DNA of 64,000 nucleotides from Pusillimonas minor (GCF_014237865.1 NZ_JACJUU010000002.1:405592-469591); one strand, 5' to 3'. Positions 1 through 11,098 are shown, counted from the stretch's first letter. Translations and numbers: made by a program. Notes: generated from the letters alone by a model not told the origin.

Positions 1-426
1 TTTGGTGGCTGTGGCTGCCTTTTCGAAGTCGAGCTTTTGCAGCGACAGGTAGTAGGCAACGTTTTTGATGTCGTCTTCGGACAGCGGCGTAGCGATGGCT
101 GTCATGACCGAATTGGCGCCACCGGCGGCACGACGGGCGGGTTGAGCGCCGTCTTTGCCTTGGAAGTCGCGCAGTTGCTTGGCGATGTATTCGTGGGCCA
201 TGCCGGCCAGGTTGGGGTTGACGGGCAGTGTGCTGTTGCCGGCTGCGCCGTGGCACGAGGCACAGGCAAGAATGCCGCGCGAAGCGTCGCCGTTGGCGTA
301 AAGCTGTTCGCCCTTGGCGGCGTCGGGTTTTGAGACGATAACGTCAGCAGCGTGGCTGACGCCAAGAAGGGAAGAGCCCAGCAATAAACCACTGGCCACA
401 AGCATTTTGGAAAGCGTACGCTTCAT
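1..426 (-). CDS. Cytochrome c4-like periplasmic cytochrome c (3' end outside window)
   Basis: Class I c-type cytochrome, a periplasmic electron carrier that in the c4 family passes electrons from the bc1 complex to terminal oxidases. Only the first 142 codons are present; the gene runs off the left edge, so a second heme domain cannot be confirmed. Residues 1-26 are a Sec signal peptide (charged MKR, hydrophobic core, SHA-A cleavage). One heme-binding CASCH is at residues 55-59 and a candidate axial Met is at about 108 (NSVMTA). The start ATG at 424-426 follows an AGGTCTTC stretch. It is divergent from engB, the usual arrangement in Bordetella relatives. The family is clear; whether it is the diheme c4 or a monoheme c553 depends on the missing part. 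Confidence 0.85.
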   Translation of the reverse strand, partial: MKRTLSKMLVASGLLLGSSLLGVSHAADVIVSKPDAAKGEQLYANGDASRGILACASCHGAAGNSTLPVNPNLAGMAHEYIAKQLRDFQGKDGAQPARRAAGGANSVMTAIATPLSEDDIKNVAYYLSLQKLDFEKAATATK

Positions 427-523
427 GAAGACCTCGATGGATCGCGATTTAAAAATAGCCGCAACAGTTTCAAACCTGCAATTATACAATAGCGTTTAAA
501 TTAAACCTGATCAGGTACCGCCA

Positions 524-2160
<1,637 letters not shown>

Positions 2161-2240
2161 ACGGCGCAGTTTAGGGTCGCAGCAGCCCGGCCTTGTGTGC
2201 GGTCAGCTTTGCATGCGGGCCGTTTGCGTGGCACTAAAAA

Positions 2241-2283
2241 GAACCCCTGAAATTGGCCTGGTCAAGGCCGGTTTCAGGGGTTC
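2241..2283 (-). terminator. Rho-independent terminator of topB
   Basis: An inverted repeat with arms GAACCCCTGAAA and TTTCAGGGGTTC encloses a further GGCC/GGCC pairing. Read on the minus strand it is followed by TTTTT (complement of 2236-2240), so it fits topB termination. It may also stop hemB transcripts coming from the other side. Confidence 0.75.
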
Positions 2284-2330
2284 AGTGGTTATGGATTGCA
2301 CACCGTTTATTGGCCGCCGGGGCGCCCTAA

Positions 2331-5036
2331 TCAAAACGGTGGGTCGTCGTCATCTGCTGTTGCGGCGACCGCCTTTGTGGCTTTTTTGGCGGCGGTTTTT
2401 TTAGCGGCCGTTTTGGTTGTTTTGGCGGCGGCCTTCTTGGCTGTCGCTTTCTTGGCGGCGGTCTTTTTGGCCGCAGTTTTCTTTACAGCTGCAGTTGCCG
2501 TGCCGGCGTCGTCGGCCCCGGCAGCGACAGCGGCAGTCTTGCTAGCCGTTTTCTTGGCTGCGGTTTTCTTGGCACCGGCCTTTTCGGGCCGGGCTTCGAA
2601 TTCGAAGCCGATTTTGCCGTTGGCCTGTTTGACCAGAAACGCCTTGAATTTGCGATTGGTACGGCTGGAGACAAAGCCATCCAGCAAGTCGGTTTTGCCG
2701 TCGGCCAGCAACTTCTGCATTTGGGCGGCGGCAATTTCTTGCTGCAAAATAACCTTGCCCGAGCGGAAGTCGCACGACTTTTCGGGGCCAATGGATTTTT
2801 CGCAGACATAGTTCATGCCGTGTTCGAATACCCGACCGCCGCATTTGGGGCAGGCCCCCAGCGGCGTGTGGCCCGAAAAGTCTACAGCCTCTTCGTTGTC
2901 GGCATCGTTCTGGCCAAAATCGAACTCGAGCTTGTAGTCGTCGGTAATGCGCAAAAGCGCAGCAAAAGGTCGCCCCATTTTGCTGATGAAGCCCGACAGC
3001 GGGCCGAGCGTGCGCTCTTTAAGCAGCGCTTCGACTTCAGGCACCTCGAAGGTGCGGCCACCCGGGTGCTTGCCGATAGAAAAGTCGCAGACGGTGCAGG
3101 CGTACCGACGATAGTTTTCTTTAACCACCCCACCGCATTTCGGGCAAGGTGTGCTTAGCGTTGCGTAGTCGCCGGGGACGGTATCGCGTTCGTACTCTTT
3201 GGCGCGCTTGACGATGATTTGTGTGATTTGCGCAATTTCGCGCATAAATTCGTCGCGGTCGAGCTGGCGTTGCTCGATTTGTTTCAGGCGTTGTTCCCAT
3301 TCGCCGGTCAGTTCGGGCGATGTCAGTTCGCTAACGCCAAGGCCCGACAGCAGCGTCATGAGCTGGCGTGCCTTGGCGCTGGGCACCATTTCGCGCCCTT
3401 CGCGGCGCAAATAACCCTCATTCAGCAAGCCTTCGATAATGGCCGCGCGGGTTGCCGGTGTGCCCAAACCGCGCTCAGACATTGCTTCGCGCAGGGCTTC
3501 GTCATCAATAAGCTTGCCGGCGCCTTCCATGGCCGACAGCAGCGTGGCCTCGGTGAAACGGGCGGGCGGCTTGGTGACCAGGTCGCGGGCTTCGATCTCG
3601 TCGGTTTTGACGGTTTCGTTTTGTGCGACAGCCACCAGGGTGGTGTCGTCGCCTTGCGCGTCGCGGCCGTAAATAGCCAGCCAGCCGGGCGACACCAGTA
3701 CCTTGCCCTCGGTTTTGAAGTGGTGGCCCGACACTTCGGTAATACGGGTAGTGACGCGGAACTCGGCCGCCGGGAAAAACACCGCCATGAAGCGACGCGT
3801 GACCAGTTCGTAAATTTTGCTTTCGGCCTCGCTCAGGTCTTTGGGGACCTGCATCGTTGGAATAATGGCAAAGTGGTCTGACACCTTCTTGTTGTCGAAG
3901 ATGCGTTTGTTGGGTTTGATCCAGCCCGACTTGTGCAACTGCTTGGCAAACGGTTGCATACCCGCCGCCACATTGGACTGGGCGTCGGCCAGCGCGGCCA
4001 CGGTGTCTTTGACCGTGGGCAGGTAGTCTTCGGGCAGGTAGCGCGAATCGGTACGAGGGTAGGTCAGCGCCTTATGGCGTTCGTACAGGGTTTGCGCCAG
4101 TGCCAGCGTGGCCTTGGCCGAAAACCCGAAGCGCGAGTTGGCCTCGCGCTGCAACGATGTCAGGTCGAACAGCGCGGGTGACATCTGTGTGGTGGGCTTG
4201 GACTCTTCGGTGACTTTGCCTGGCTGGTTGCGGCAGGCGGCCACAATGGTTTGCGCTGCCGTTTTCGACCACAGGCGCGAGTCGCGTTGTTCGGGGTCTT
4301 GTTCGTTTTTAACGAATTTGGGGTCGAACCAGCGGCCGGTATAAAACCCTGCTGCGGCCACAAACGTGGCGTGTACTTCCCAATAGTCGCGCGACTGGAA
4401 CTTGCGAATGCGTTCTTCGCGTTCCATAACAATAGCCAGGGTGGGCGTTTGCACCCGACCCACGGGCGTTTTAAAGAAGCCGCCGTCTTTGCTATTGAAG
4501 GCTGTCATGGCCCGCGTGCCATTAATACCCACCAGCCAGTCGGCCTCGGCGCGCGACCGTGCGGCGGCCTCAAGGGGCTTGAGATCGTCGTCGTCGCGCA
4601 GTTTGTCGAAGGCCTCGCGAATGGCCGATTGCGTCATGGATTGCAGCCAAAGCCGCTTGATGGGCTTGTTGACGCCTGCGTACTGCACGATATAACGGAA
4701 AATCAGCTCACCTTCACGCCCCGCGTCGCAGGCGTTAATAATGGCGCCGACATCCTTGCGCTTGAGCAGCTTGACCAGCAGTTTCAGACGCTCGCTGGAA
4801 CGTTTGTCGGCCGGGCCCAGCTCGAATTGCGGTGGGATGACCGGCAGATGGGCGAAGCTCCATTTGCCGCGCACAGGATCGTTGGGGGCGACCAGGCTCA
4901 GCAGGTGGCCGATGCTGGAGGCCAGCACATATTGATCATTTTCGAAATAATCCCCCTCGCGCGAAAACCCGCCAAGGGCGCGCGAAATATCAAGGGCAAC
5001 CGAGGGCTTCTCGGCAATAATCAGCGTTTTAGTCAT
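2331..5036 (-). CDS. topB: DNA topoisomerase III with histone-H1-like lysine/alanine tail
   Basis: Type IA topoisomerase that cuts one DNA strand through a tyrosyl link and decatenates replication intermediates. The Toprim motif starts at IIAEKPS (6-12) with the acidic ACDAGREGE at 102-110; the catalytic tyrosine is Y326 in TYPRTDS. Two C-terminal zinc ribbons follow (CPKC...CTVC and CPKC...CEK...C). The last roughly 80 residues are a low-complexity AAKK/TAAKK tail ending DDDDPPF. The start was set at ATG 5034-5036 because MTKTLIIAEKP is the family N-terminus; an ATG 30 nt upstream would add ten unrelated residues. The length of 901 exceeds E. coli TopB (653), mostly because of the zinc ribbons and the tail. 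It is transcribed towards hemB. Confidence 0.95.
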   Translation of the reverse strand: MTKTLIIAEKPSVALDISRALGGFSREGDYFENDQYVLASSIGHLLSLVAPNDPVRGKWSFAHLPVIPPQFELGPADKRSSERLKLLVKLLKRKDVGAIINACDAGREGELIFRYIVQYAGVNKPIKRLWLQSMTQSAIREAFDKLRDDDDLKPLEAAARSRAEADWLVGINGTRAMTAFNSKDGGFFKTPVGRVQTPTLAIVMEREERIRKFQSRDYWEVHATFVAAAGFYTGRWFDPKFVKNEQDPEQRDSRLWSKTAAQTIVAACRNQPGKVTEESKPTTQMSPALFDLTSLQREANSRFGFSAKATLALAQTLYERHKALTYPRTDSRYLPEDYLPTVKDTVAALADAQSNVAAGMQPFAKQLHKSGWIKPNKRIFDNKKVSDHFAIIPTMQVPKDLSEAESKIYELVTRRFMAVFFPAAEFRVTTRITEVSGHHFKTEGKVLVSPGWLAIYGRDAQGDDTTLVAVAQNETVKTDEIEARDLVTKPPARFTEATLLSAMEGAGKLIDDEALREAMSERGLGTPATRAAIIEGLLNEGYLRREGREMVPSAKARQLMTLLSGLGVSELTSPELTGEWEQRLKQIEQRQLDRDEFMREIAQITQIIVKRAKEYERDTVPGDYATLSTPCPKCGGVVKENYRRYACTVCDFSIGKHPGGRTFEVPEVEALLKERTLGPLSGFISKMGRPFAALLRITDDYKLEFDFGQNDADNEEAVDFSGHTPLGACPKCGGRVFEHGMNYVCEKSIGPEKSCDFRSGKVILQQEIAAAQMQKLLADGKTDLLDGFVSSRTNRKFKAFLVKQANGKIGFEFEARPEKAGAKKTAAKKTASKTAAVAAGADDAGTATAAVKKTAAKKTAAKKATAKKAAAKTTKTAAKKTAAKKATKAVAATADDDDPPF

Positions 5037-5160
5037 TGTGTTCCAGTAACTGCGGGTTGGCAGCAATAGCGCGGATCATACGAGGGGTGGCGGGCCCCGT
5101 GCAAGTGAAGATGCCGCGAACGGGCCAATTTTGCCACGCCGTGGCAGGCCGCGAATGGGC

Positions 5161-6030
5161 TCAATATATCAAATGTTGAAATCTGGCACGCCAGTGTTGG
5201 GTGGCTTTAGCCCAGAAATCGGCCGTGCTGGTGGTGTTGGCCAGGCTGTCAAAGCCCAGCCGGACCCAAGCCCGGTTTAGTGTGCGCAACGGGTTGTCGC
5301 AATCGAAGGGCTCGGCATGGTTTTGCTTCGATAGCTTTAACCCGTGAGCGTCGAGCACCAGTGGGACATGCATGACGCGAGGGGGGGTGACCCCCAGTGC
5401 ACGGGCCAGCAGTATTTGACGGGCCGTAGAGCCAAGCAGGTCTGCCCCGCGCACAATGTCGGTCACGCCTTGGAAAGCATCGTCGACCACGACGACAAAC
5501 TGGTAAGCCCACAAGCCGTCGGCGCGCCGGATAATGACGTCGCCAACGTCGTGTGCCACATTTTGCTGTTGCGGCCCCAGCCAGCGGTCGTTGAAGGGCA
5601 CTACGCCGGGCTCGACCCGAAAGCGCCATGCCCGAACCTGGCCGCCCAAAGGAATGCCGTTTCGGCACGTACCCCGGTAAGGGCTTTTACCCACTTGCTG
5701 ACGGGTGCAGCCGCAGCCGAATACCCGGCCTTGCGCCCTGAGGGTCTCGAAAGCTGCTTGATAGGCAGGCAGCCGCTGTGATTGCCATAAGGGTTCGCCA
5801 TCCCAGTGCATGCCCAGGGCCTGCAACTGACCCATGATGACTTGGTCGGCACCGGGTACAACGCGTGGCGTGTCGATGTCTTCGATGCGCAGCAGCCATT
5901 GCCCGCCATGGGCCTTGGCATCGAGGTAACTGGCCATGGCGGCCACCAGCGAGCCGTCGTGCAAGGGCCCGCTGGGGCTGGGCGCAAACCGGCCAACATA
6001 GCCGGTTGGCATTTGGGGTACTGCAGCCAT
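5161..6030 (-). CDS. gluQ: Glutamyl-Q tRNA(Asp) synthetase
   Basis: Truncated glutamyl-tRNA synthetase paralogue that activates glutamate and attaches it to the queuosine base of tRNA(Asp), not to a tRNA acceptor end. The 289 residues show the HIGH-region [13 protein letters not shown] (15-27), the [11 protein letters not shown] strand, the zinc ligands of the GluQ type (GCGCTRQQ followed by Y...GTC) and the KMSKS-like KLSKQNHA near 243. The anticodon-binding domain of GluRS is absent, as expected. Its place between smg and topB is an insertion relative to the usual smg-topB neighbours. The ATG start is the first in the conserved frame. Confidence 0.93.
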   Translation of the reverse strand: MAAVPQMPTGYVGRFAPSPSGPLHDGSLVAAMASYLDAKAHGGQWLLRIEDIDTPRVVPGADQVIMGQLQALGMHWDGEPLWQSQRLPAYQAAFETLRAQGRVFGCGCTRQQVGKSPYRGTCRNGIPLGGQVRAWRFRVEPGVVPFNDRWLGPQQQNVAHDVGDVIIRRADGLWAYQFVVVVDDAFQGVTDIVRGADLLGSTARQILLARALGVTPPRVMHVPLVLDAHGLKLSKQNHAEPFDCDNPLRTLNRAWVRLGFDSLANTTSTADFWAKATQHWRARFQHLIY

Positions 6031-6042
6031 GCAGGTAGCCGC

Positions 6043-6504
6043 TTAGTGCGACAGGCGGGTGTGCTCGTCGGTGAGCAGTTCTTCGAGCACCAGGTGATCG
6101 ACCTCGGCTTCCTGGCTCCAGAGCACCATAAGGGTGAGGATTTTCAGTTTTTCGAGGGGAATGGGGGACTCGGCCGCAGCTTCGGCGCGCTCGATGAGGA
6201 TTTCGCGCAGGGCGGCCGGCAATACCCCCGAGCCTTCGAGGAAGCTGATAAAGCCGATGGCCTCGGTGCCCAGACTTTGGTATTCGTGGTCGGTGTAAAC
6301 GCGGGTGCTGTTGGTTTGCGGCACTTGGGACAGCTGAACGCAATGTTCGGTGGTTTGTGCCAGCCCGTAAAGCCAGCCCAGGGCTTCGTCGATGTCTTCG
6401 TGCTCGAACCCGACAGCAGCCAGCTTGTGCGCCAGAACGTCGGCATCGGGGCAGGCTTGGGGGGTGTAGTAGTTTTCGAAAAGGTAGACGAGGATATCGT
6501 ACAT
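6043..6504 (-). CDS. smg: Smg family protein (DUF494)
   Basis: Small acidic cytoplasmic protein of the Smg/DUF494 family, found beside topoisomerase and dprA genes in beta- and gammaproteobacteria; its biochemical role is not established. The 153 residues begin with the typical MYDILVYLFENYY. This ATG (6502-6504) was preferred to a GTG 42 nt upstream because the extra 14 residues are not part of the family. The normal upstream partner dprA is not here; a thiolase gene occupies that side. The stop is 12 nt before the gluQ start, so the two are probably co-transcribed. Confidence 0.9.
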   Translation of the reverse strand: MYDILVYLFENYYTPQACPDADVLAHKLAAVGFEHEDIDEALGWLYGLAQTTEHCVQLSQVPQTNSTRVYTDHEYQSLGTEAIGFISFLEGSGVLPAALREILIERAEAAAESPIPLEKLKILTLMVLWSQEAEVDHLVLEELLTDEHTRLSH

Positions 6505-6650
6505 AGGGTGCGGCTTGGAGGAGAAATCGGTAATGCCAGAATTCACTGTACGCGGTTTTTACGGCCGCTGCAAGCCGGGAAAAAGACGTGTAGGCAATAC
6601 GCTGCGGGCGCGCTAGAGGCGGCACCCGCAGCGTGGATGTGGCTAGGCGA

Positions 6651-7832
6651 TCAGACCATTTCGATGGCCATGGCTACCGCTTCGCCACCGCCAATGCACA
6701 AGGTGGCAATGCCGCGTTTGCCGCCAGTTTTGCGCAGTGCGCCGACCAGCGTGGTGACCAAACGGGCGCCCGAGGCGCCAATGGGGTGACCCAGGGCGGT
6801 TGCGCCGCCATGAATATTGACCTTGGCGTGGTCCAGGTTCAGTTCGCGCATGGCGGCCATGGTAACGACGGCGAAGGCCTCGTTGATTTCGTAGAGATCA
6901 ACGTCGTTCGCGCTCCAGCCGGTTTTGGCCAAGAGGTTTTTCAGTGCGCCCACAGGGGCGGTGGTGAACCATTCGGGGGCTTGTGAGTGCTGGGCATGCG
7001 CGACCACGCGGGCCAAGGGGGTGGCCCCCAGCTTTTTGGCGGTCGATTCGCGCATCATGACGATGGCGGCGGCGCCGTCGGAAATAGATGACGCATTGGC
7101 GGCGGTGACCGTACCGTCTTTTTTGAACGCTGGTTTAAGCGCGGGAATTTTTTCGGGCATGGCCTTGGCGGGGCCTTCGTCTGTGTCGATGACGGTGTCG
7201 CCTTTGCGACCGGCGACGGTCACTGGCGCGATTTCCCACTTGAAGCTGCCGTCTTCGGTGGCAGCGCGGGCACGGCGCAGCGATTCGAGTGCATATGCGT
7301 CTTGTTCTTCGCGAGTGAAGGTGTATTTGTCGGCGCAGGCCTCGGCAAATACGCCCATGGCCGTACCGCGCTGGTAGGCGTCTTCAAGGCCGTCAAGGGC
7401 CATGTGGTCGTACACGGTAGAGTGGCCGTAACGGTAGCCCTGGCGACCGCGTAGCAGCAGGTAGGGGGCGTTGCTCATGCTTTCTTGGCCACCTGCAACC
7501 ACGACGTCGGCGCTGCCGGCAACCAGCAGGTCGTGGCCAAACATGGCGGCTTTAAGCCCCGAGCCGCAAACTTTGTGAATGGTGGTGCAGCCAACCCCCT
7601 GGGGCAAGCCGGCGCCCAGCGCGGCTTGACGGGCGGGCGCCTGGCCCTGGCCGGCCTGCAGCACGTTACCCATGATGACTTCGTTGACGGCGTCGCCGGA
7701 AACGCCGGCGCGCTCGAGGGCGGCTTTAATGGCAATGGCGCCCAGTTCGTGAGCAGCCAACCCGGACAGGCTGCCCATCATGCCGCCCATGGGCGTGCGG
7801 GCTACCGAGACGAGGACGATGGGGTCAGACAT
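6651..7832 (-). CDS. Acetyl-CoA acetyltransferase (thiolase II)
   Basis: Biosynthetic/degradative thiolase that joins or splits two acetyl-CoA units (acetoacetyl-CoA), used in polyhydroxyalkanoate synthesis or ketone/fatty-acid catabolism. The 393 residues have the acyl-accepting Cys89 (HKVCGSGLKA), the His in GGATALGHPIGASG near 350, and the proton-shuttle Cys in CIGGGEAVA near 380. An AGGAG ribosome site lies eight bases before the ATG. It is a single gene with no phaB or phaC next to it. It could be atoB, phaA or bktB; sequence reading cannot decide. Confidence 0.93.
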   Translation of the reverse strand: MSDPIVLVSVARTPMGGMMGSLSGLAAHELGAIAIKAALERAGVSGDAVNEVIMGNVLQAGQGQAPARQAALGAGLPQGVGCTTIHKVCGSGLKAAMFGHDLLVAGSADVVVAGGQESMSNAPYLLLRGRQGYRYGHSTVYDHMALDGLEDAYQRGTAMGVFAEACADKYTFTREEQDAYALESLRRARAATEDGSFKWEIAPVTVAGRKGDTVIDTDEGPAKAMPEKIPALKPAFKKDGTVTAANASSISDGAAAIVMMRESTAKKLGATPLARVVAHAQHSQAPEWFTTAPVGALKNLLAKTGWSANDVDLYEINEAFAVVTMAAMRELNLDHAKVNIHGGATALGHPIGASGARLVTTLVGALRKTGGKRGIATLCIGGGEAVAMAIEMV

Positions 7833-8018
7833 GGTTGTGCTCCTTGGTAATGAAGTAAGAGGTGTAGACGGAATACGACGGAATACTTTAGGTTTTAAAT
7901 GTTTATTTAAGTGTTTATTCTAGCGAAACCTGAAAATTTTAGTATTAACACTGGGTTAAGATAAATCCAAACAGCAGATCAAAGTGAAATTTTTTACGTT
8001 GTACCGGAGACGCCCTGC
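7833..8018. promoter_or_regulatory. AT-rich divergent promoter region, thiolase / metallo-hydrolase
   Basis: This 186-nt region separates two divergent genes. It is distinctly AT-rich and holds a near-tandem 9-mer repeat ACGGAATAC (around 7868-7888) and two TGTTTATT copies (around 7900-7918). These are candidate operator elements. No exact promoter could be assigned. Confidence 0.4.
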
Positions 8019-9092
8019 ATGAACCCGAACGAACAAAAACTCAGTTATCCCATGGGCAACACCATGCCCGAGCCCGGTCAGGCTATGACGGTGGCCGATG
8101 GCGTGCGCTGGGTTCGCATGCCTTTGCCTTTTGCGCTTGACCATATCAACTTATGGCTGATGCGTGACCAGATCGACGGGCGCGAGGGCTGGACAATTGT
8201 GGATACCGGGGTGTCGCGCGAGCCTGTAAAAGCGCTGTGGGAAGATATTTTCAACACCCAGCTTGAAGGCCTGCCGGTGCTGCGCGTGATTGTGACGCAT
8301 ATGCACCCCGACCACGTGGGCCTGGCGCATTGGTTGTGCGAACGGTGGGGCGTGCAGTTATGGATGTCGATGACTGATTTTGCGATTGCCCGGTTGTGGT
8401 CACGCCCGGCGGCGCCGGGTGATGCCGGCGCGGGTGGCGGAACAGGCGGTCACATTGCGTTGCAGCACTTCTTGCGTCATGGCTTGCAAGACCCCCAAGC
8501 CCAGGAAAAAATCCGTGAGCGCGGCAAGTATTACCCCAGCCACGTACCCGATATGCCCGCCTCGTTTATCCGCATCATGAACGATGACCGTCTGCAAATC
8601 GGGGGGCGCGAGTGGCGCGTAATTATGGGTTACGGTCATGCGCCCGAGCATGTTTCGCTGTATTGCGACACCCTGAAGGTCCTTATTTCGGGCGACATGG
8701 TATTGCCGCGCATTTCAACCAACGTCAGCGTGTTCGACTTCGAGCCCGAGTCAAACCCCCTGCCCTTGTACCTGAAGTCGCTGCGCGACTACGACGAGCT
8801 GCCTCACGATACGCTGGTCTTGCCCTCGCATGGCCGTCCGTTTGTGGGCTTGCACGAACGCATTGCCCAGCAATGCACCCACCACGCCGAGCGCCTTGAA
8901 GAGGTGTATGCCGCTTGCGCCCGCCCCACAACGGCCGGCGAGATCGTGCCCATGATGTTCAAACGCGAGCTCGACCCGCATCAGTTGTCTTTTGCCATTG
9001 GCGAGGCGCTGGCGCATTTGCATGCGTTGTGGTTCGAAGGCAAGCTGAAACGGGTGTTTGAAGACGGCGTTTACCGGTTCAGCCACGTGTGA
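8019..9092 (+). CDS. MBL-fold metallo-hydrolase
   Basis: Metallo-beta-lactamase-fold hydrolase of 357 residues, probably a cytoplasmic thioesterase or lactamase-like enzyme of the LACTB2/glyoxalase II type. The metal-binding motif THMHPDHVG is at about residues 93-101; later ligands are the His in GYGHAPEHV, the Asp in ISGDMVLP and the His in LPSHGRPF. A C-terminal helical region follows, as in LACTB2-like proteins. The ATG has a GGAGA site 8-12 nt upstream. It diverges from the thiolase gene, which fits acyl-CoA metabolism, but the substrate is unknown. Confidence 0.85.
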   Translation: MNPNEQKLSYPMGNTMPEPGQAMTVADGVRWVRMPLPFALDHINLWLMRDQIDGREGWTIVDTGVSREPVKALWEDIFNTQLEGLPVLRVIVTHMHPDHVGLAHWLCERWGVQLWMSMTDFAIARLWSRPAAPGDAGAGGGTGGHIALQHFLRHGLQDPQAQEKIRERGKYYPSHVPDMPASFIRIMNDDRLQIGGREWRVIMGYGHAPEHVSLYCDTLKVLISGDMVLPRISTNVSVFDFEPESNPLPLYLKSLRDYDELPHDTLVLPSHGRPFVGLHERIAQQCTHHAERLEEVYAACARPTTAGEIVPMMFKRELDPHQLSFAIGEALAHLHALWFEGKLKRVFEDGVYRFSHV

Positions 9093-9106
9093 AGTGTCGC
9101 GTGTAA

Positions 9107-9154
9107 ATGCCGGCCAACGCGTGCCGTGTGACTACGGCACGCGTTGGCCGGCAT
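9107..9154. terminator. 21-bp perfect hairpin between convergent genes
   Basis: A perfect inverted repeat with 21-bp arms (9107-9127 and 9134-9154) and a six-base loop separates the convergent metallo-hydrolase and lysE-type genes. There is no strong U-tract on either side, so it acts either as a bidirectional terminator or as a 3' stabilising structure. Confidence 0.65.
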
Positions 9155-9200
9155 GCGCGGTATTTATGCGTGGCTTGAATTGCAGTATTTACGTGGGTGT

Positions 9201-9830
9201 TTATTGCCGCCCTGCCATCAGCAACCTGACGGCCAGGCCCACGAACACCAGAGCCGACCCTCGGTTGATAAGCCGTTGCGTAGTGGCCGACTTTTGTAAA
9301 TGCTGGCTGAACCAGCCGGAAAACAGCGCAATGCAGGCAAACACCACAAATGCGGCCAACATGAACAAGGCCCCCAGGCTAACCGTTTGCAATGCCACCG
9401 AACCGCGTGCGGGCGACGTAAATTGGGGCAAGAAAGCCAAAAAGAACAGCGATACTTTCGGGTTGGTCAGGTTCATGAAAATGCCCCGCCGATACAAGGC
9501 ACCATACGACAATTGCGGCGGACGGGCATCGGTGCGGGTACTGACGGGGGCACGCCATGCGCCCCAGGCCAAGTACAGCAGGTAGGCGGCACCGGCTAGT
9601 TTCAGGGCCGTAAAAGCGGCCTCTGAGGCAGCAAACACGGCAGCCAGGCCGACCGCAACGGCCACGGTATGGCCGACCAGGCCGGTGCACAGGCCCAGCA
9701 CCACCATCATGCCCGACGTACGGCCCCACAGGGCCGATTGCATAAGCACGAACAGGTTGTCGGGCCCAGGGCTAAGCGCCAGCAACACGGCGATGCCGAA
9801 AAAAGACAGGGCAAGATCGAAAGTCAGCAT
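9201..9830 (-). CDS. LysE/RhtB family amino-acid exporter
   Basis: Inner-membrane transporter of the LysE/RhtB family (209 residues, five to six hydrophobic segments) that exports amino acids or their analogues. The first helix carries the family signature ALSPGPDNLFVL. The start is ATG 9828-9830 (MLTFDLALSF); the reading frame continues upstream, but those residues are hydrophilic and overlap the divergent metC promoter. Beside metC, which makes homocysteine, an export role for a sulfur amino acid or homoserine-type compound is possible but unproven. Confidence 0.9.
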   Translation of the reverse strand: MLTFDLALSFFGIAVLLALSPGPDNLFVLMQSALWGRTSGMMVVLGLCTGLVGHTVAVAVGLAAVFAASEAAFTALKLAGAAYLLYLAWGAWRAPVSTRTDARPPQLSYGALYRRGIFMNLTNPKVSLFFLAFLPQFTSPARGSVALQTVSLGALFMLAAFVVFACIALFSGWFSQHLQKSATTQRLINRGSALVFVGLAVRLLMAGRQ

Positions 9831-9867
9831 AAGGCGATTCGGGTCGGGGTGAGGTAGTATATACCCC

Positions 9868-11064
9868 ATGAGCGCTTCAAAAAATCACCACCTTGACACC
9901 CTGTTAATGCATACGGGCATGGCGCCTTTCGACCCGGCAACGGGCGCGGCGCCGGTCGCCCTGCCCTCGGTGCGTACCAGCACCGTACGTTTTGAAAGCC
10001 TTGATGCCCTGGCCAAAGCCCGCGCCACCCAACTGGCCGGCGACCGTGGCGTGACATACGGCCGCATTGGCATGCAAACCCACGAAGCCCTCGAGTCTGT
10101 GGTGTGTGCGCTTGAAAGCGCCGAGCGTTGCTTTCTGGCGCCGTCGGGCTTGTCGGCCATGACGCTGTCGGTCATGGCGCTGCTGGGGGCCGGCGACCAT
10201 ATGCTGGTGTCCGACAGCGTGTATGGGCCCATGCGTTATCTGGATAAAACCGTCCTGAAACGCATGAGTATCGATGTGACCTACAGCCGTGCTACGGTCG
10301 CCGACCTCGAACCATTACTGCGCCCGGAAACCCGCGTGCTGTATGTCGAATCGCCGGGCTCGTTGTTGTTCGAAATGCTCGATATCCCGGCATTGGCCCA
10401 GTTTGCGCGCAAGCATAACTTGCTGCTGGTAACAGACAACACGTGGGGGTCGGGTTACTTGTATCGTCCACTGGAGCTGGGCGCGCATGTGTCGGTCATG
10501 GCGGGCACCAAGTACATTGGCGGGCATTCTGACTTGATGCTGGGGGCCGTGGTGGCCAACGATGCCGACGTCATTGCGCGGCTGAACCAGACGCACTATG
10601 CCATGGGGTATTCGATTAGTGCCGACGACGCCTGGTTGGCCTTGCGCGGGGTGCGTACCCTGCCGATCCGCCTGCGTCAGCATGCGCAAAATGCGCTGCG
10701 GGTATGCCAATACCTGGCCGGGCGTGACGACGTCGTCAAGATTTTCCACCCGGCCTGGCCGGGTGACCCGGGCCATGCGTTGTGGCAACGCGACTGCCAT
10801 GGCTCCAACGGCATGATGGCGGTCGAGCTGAAGCTGACGCCCGCGCAGGCCGAAACGTTTGTAAACGCCCTGACCTTGTTTGGTATCGGGTTTTCGTGGG
10901 GGGGCTACGAAAGCCTGGTGCAACTGATCGAGCCCGGCGCCATTGCCGTCCACAGTTATTGGTCGAAATCAGACAACGCCATTGTGCGCCTGCATATCGG
11001 GCTGGAAGACCCGGCCGATTTAATTGCAGACATTCAGCAGGCGCTGGCCGTTGCCGGGAAGTGA
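9868..11064 (+). CDS. metC: Cystathionine beta-lyase
   Basis: PLP enzyme of the Cys/Met metabolism family, cleaving cystathionine to homocysteine, pyruvate and ammonia in methionine synthesis. The 398 residues hold the PLP-binding K215 in VMAGTKYIGGHSD, the cofactor-contacting VTDNTWGSG (188-196) and the SPG substrate loop near 162. A Trp after the Asn (NTW) and the GTKYIGGHSD form favour beta-lyase over cystathionine gamma-synthase. It starts 37 nt from the divergent exporter gene. Confidence is high for the family and moderate for the exact reaction. Confidence 0.9.
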   Translation: MSASKNHHLDTLLMHTGMAPFDPATGAAPVALPSVRTSTVRFESLDALAKARATQLAGDRGVTYGRIGMQTHEALESVVCALESAERCFLAPSGLSAMTLSVMALLGAGDHMLVSDSVYGPMRYLDKTVLKRMSIDVTYSRATVADLEPLLRPETRVLYVESPGSLLFEMLDIPALAQFARKHNLLLVTDNTWGSGYLYRPLELGAHVSVMAGTKYIGGHSDLMLGAVVANDADVIARLNQTHYAMGYSISADDAWLALRGVRTLPIRLRQHAQNALRVCQYLAGRDDVVKIFHPAWPGDPGHALWQRDCHGSNGMMAVELKLTPAQAETFVNALTLFGIGFSWGGYESLVQLIEPGAIAVHSYWSKSDNAIVRLHIGLEDPADLIADIQQALAVAGK

Positions 11065-11098
11065 CCTTTAACCTGGGGCCACCCCCCGCCAATACCGC

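Noticed and set aside
102..401. Open frame on the minus strand beside the cytochrome gene
   Set aside because: It is out of frame with the heme motif and signal peptide; the true frame is the one starting at 426 and running off the edge.
2296..2811. Plus-strand frame coding an Ala/Val-rich protein
   Set aside because: It is the antisense of the Lys/Ala repeat tail of topB, so the composition is a by-product of the repeat.
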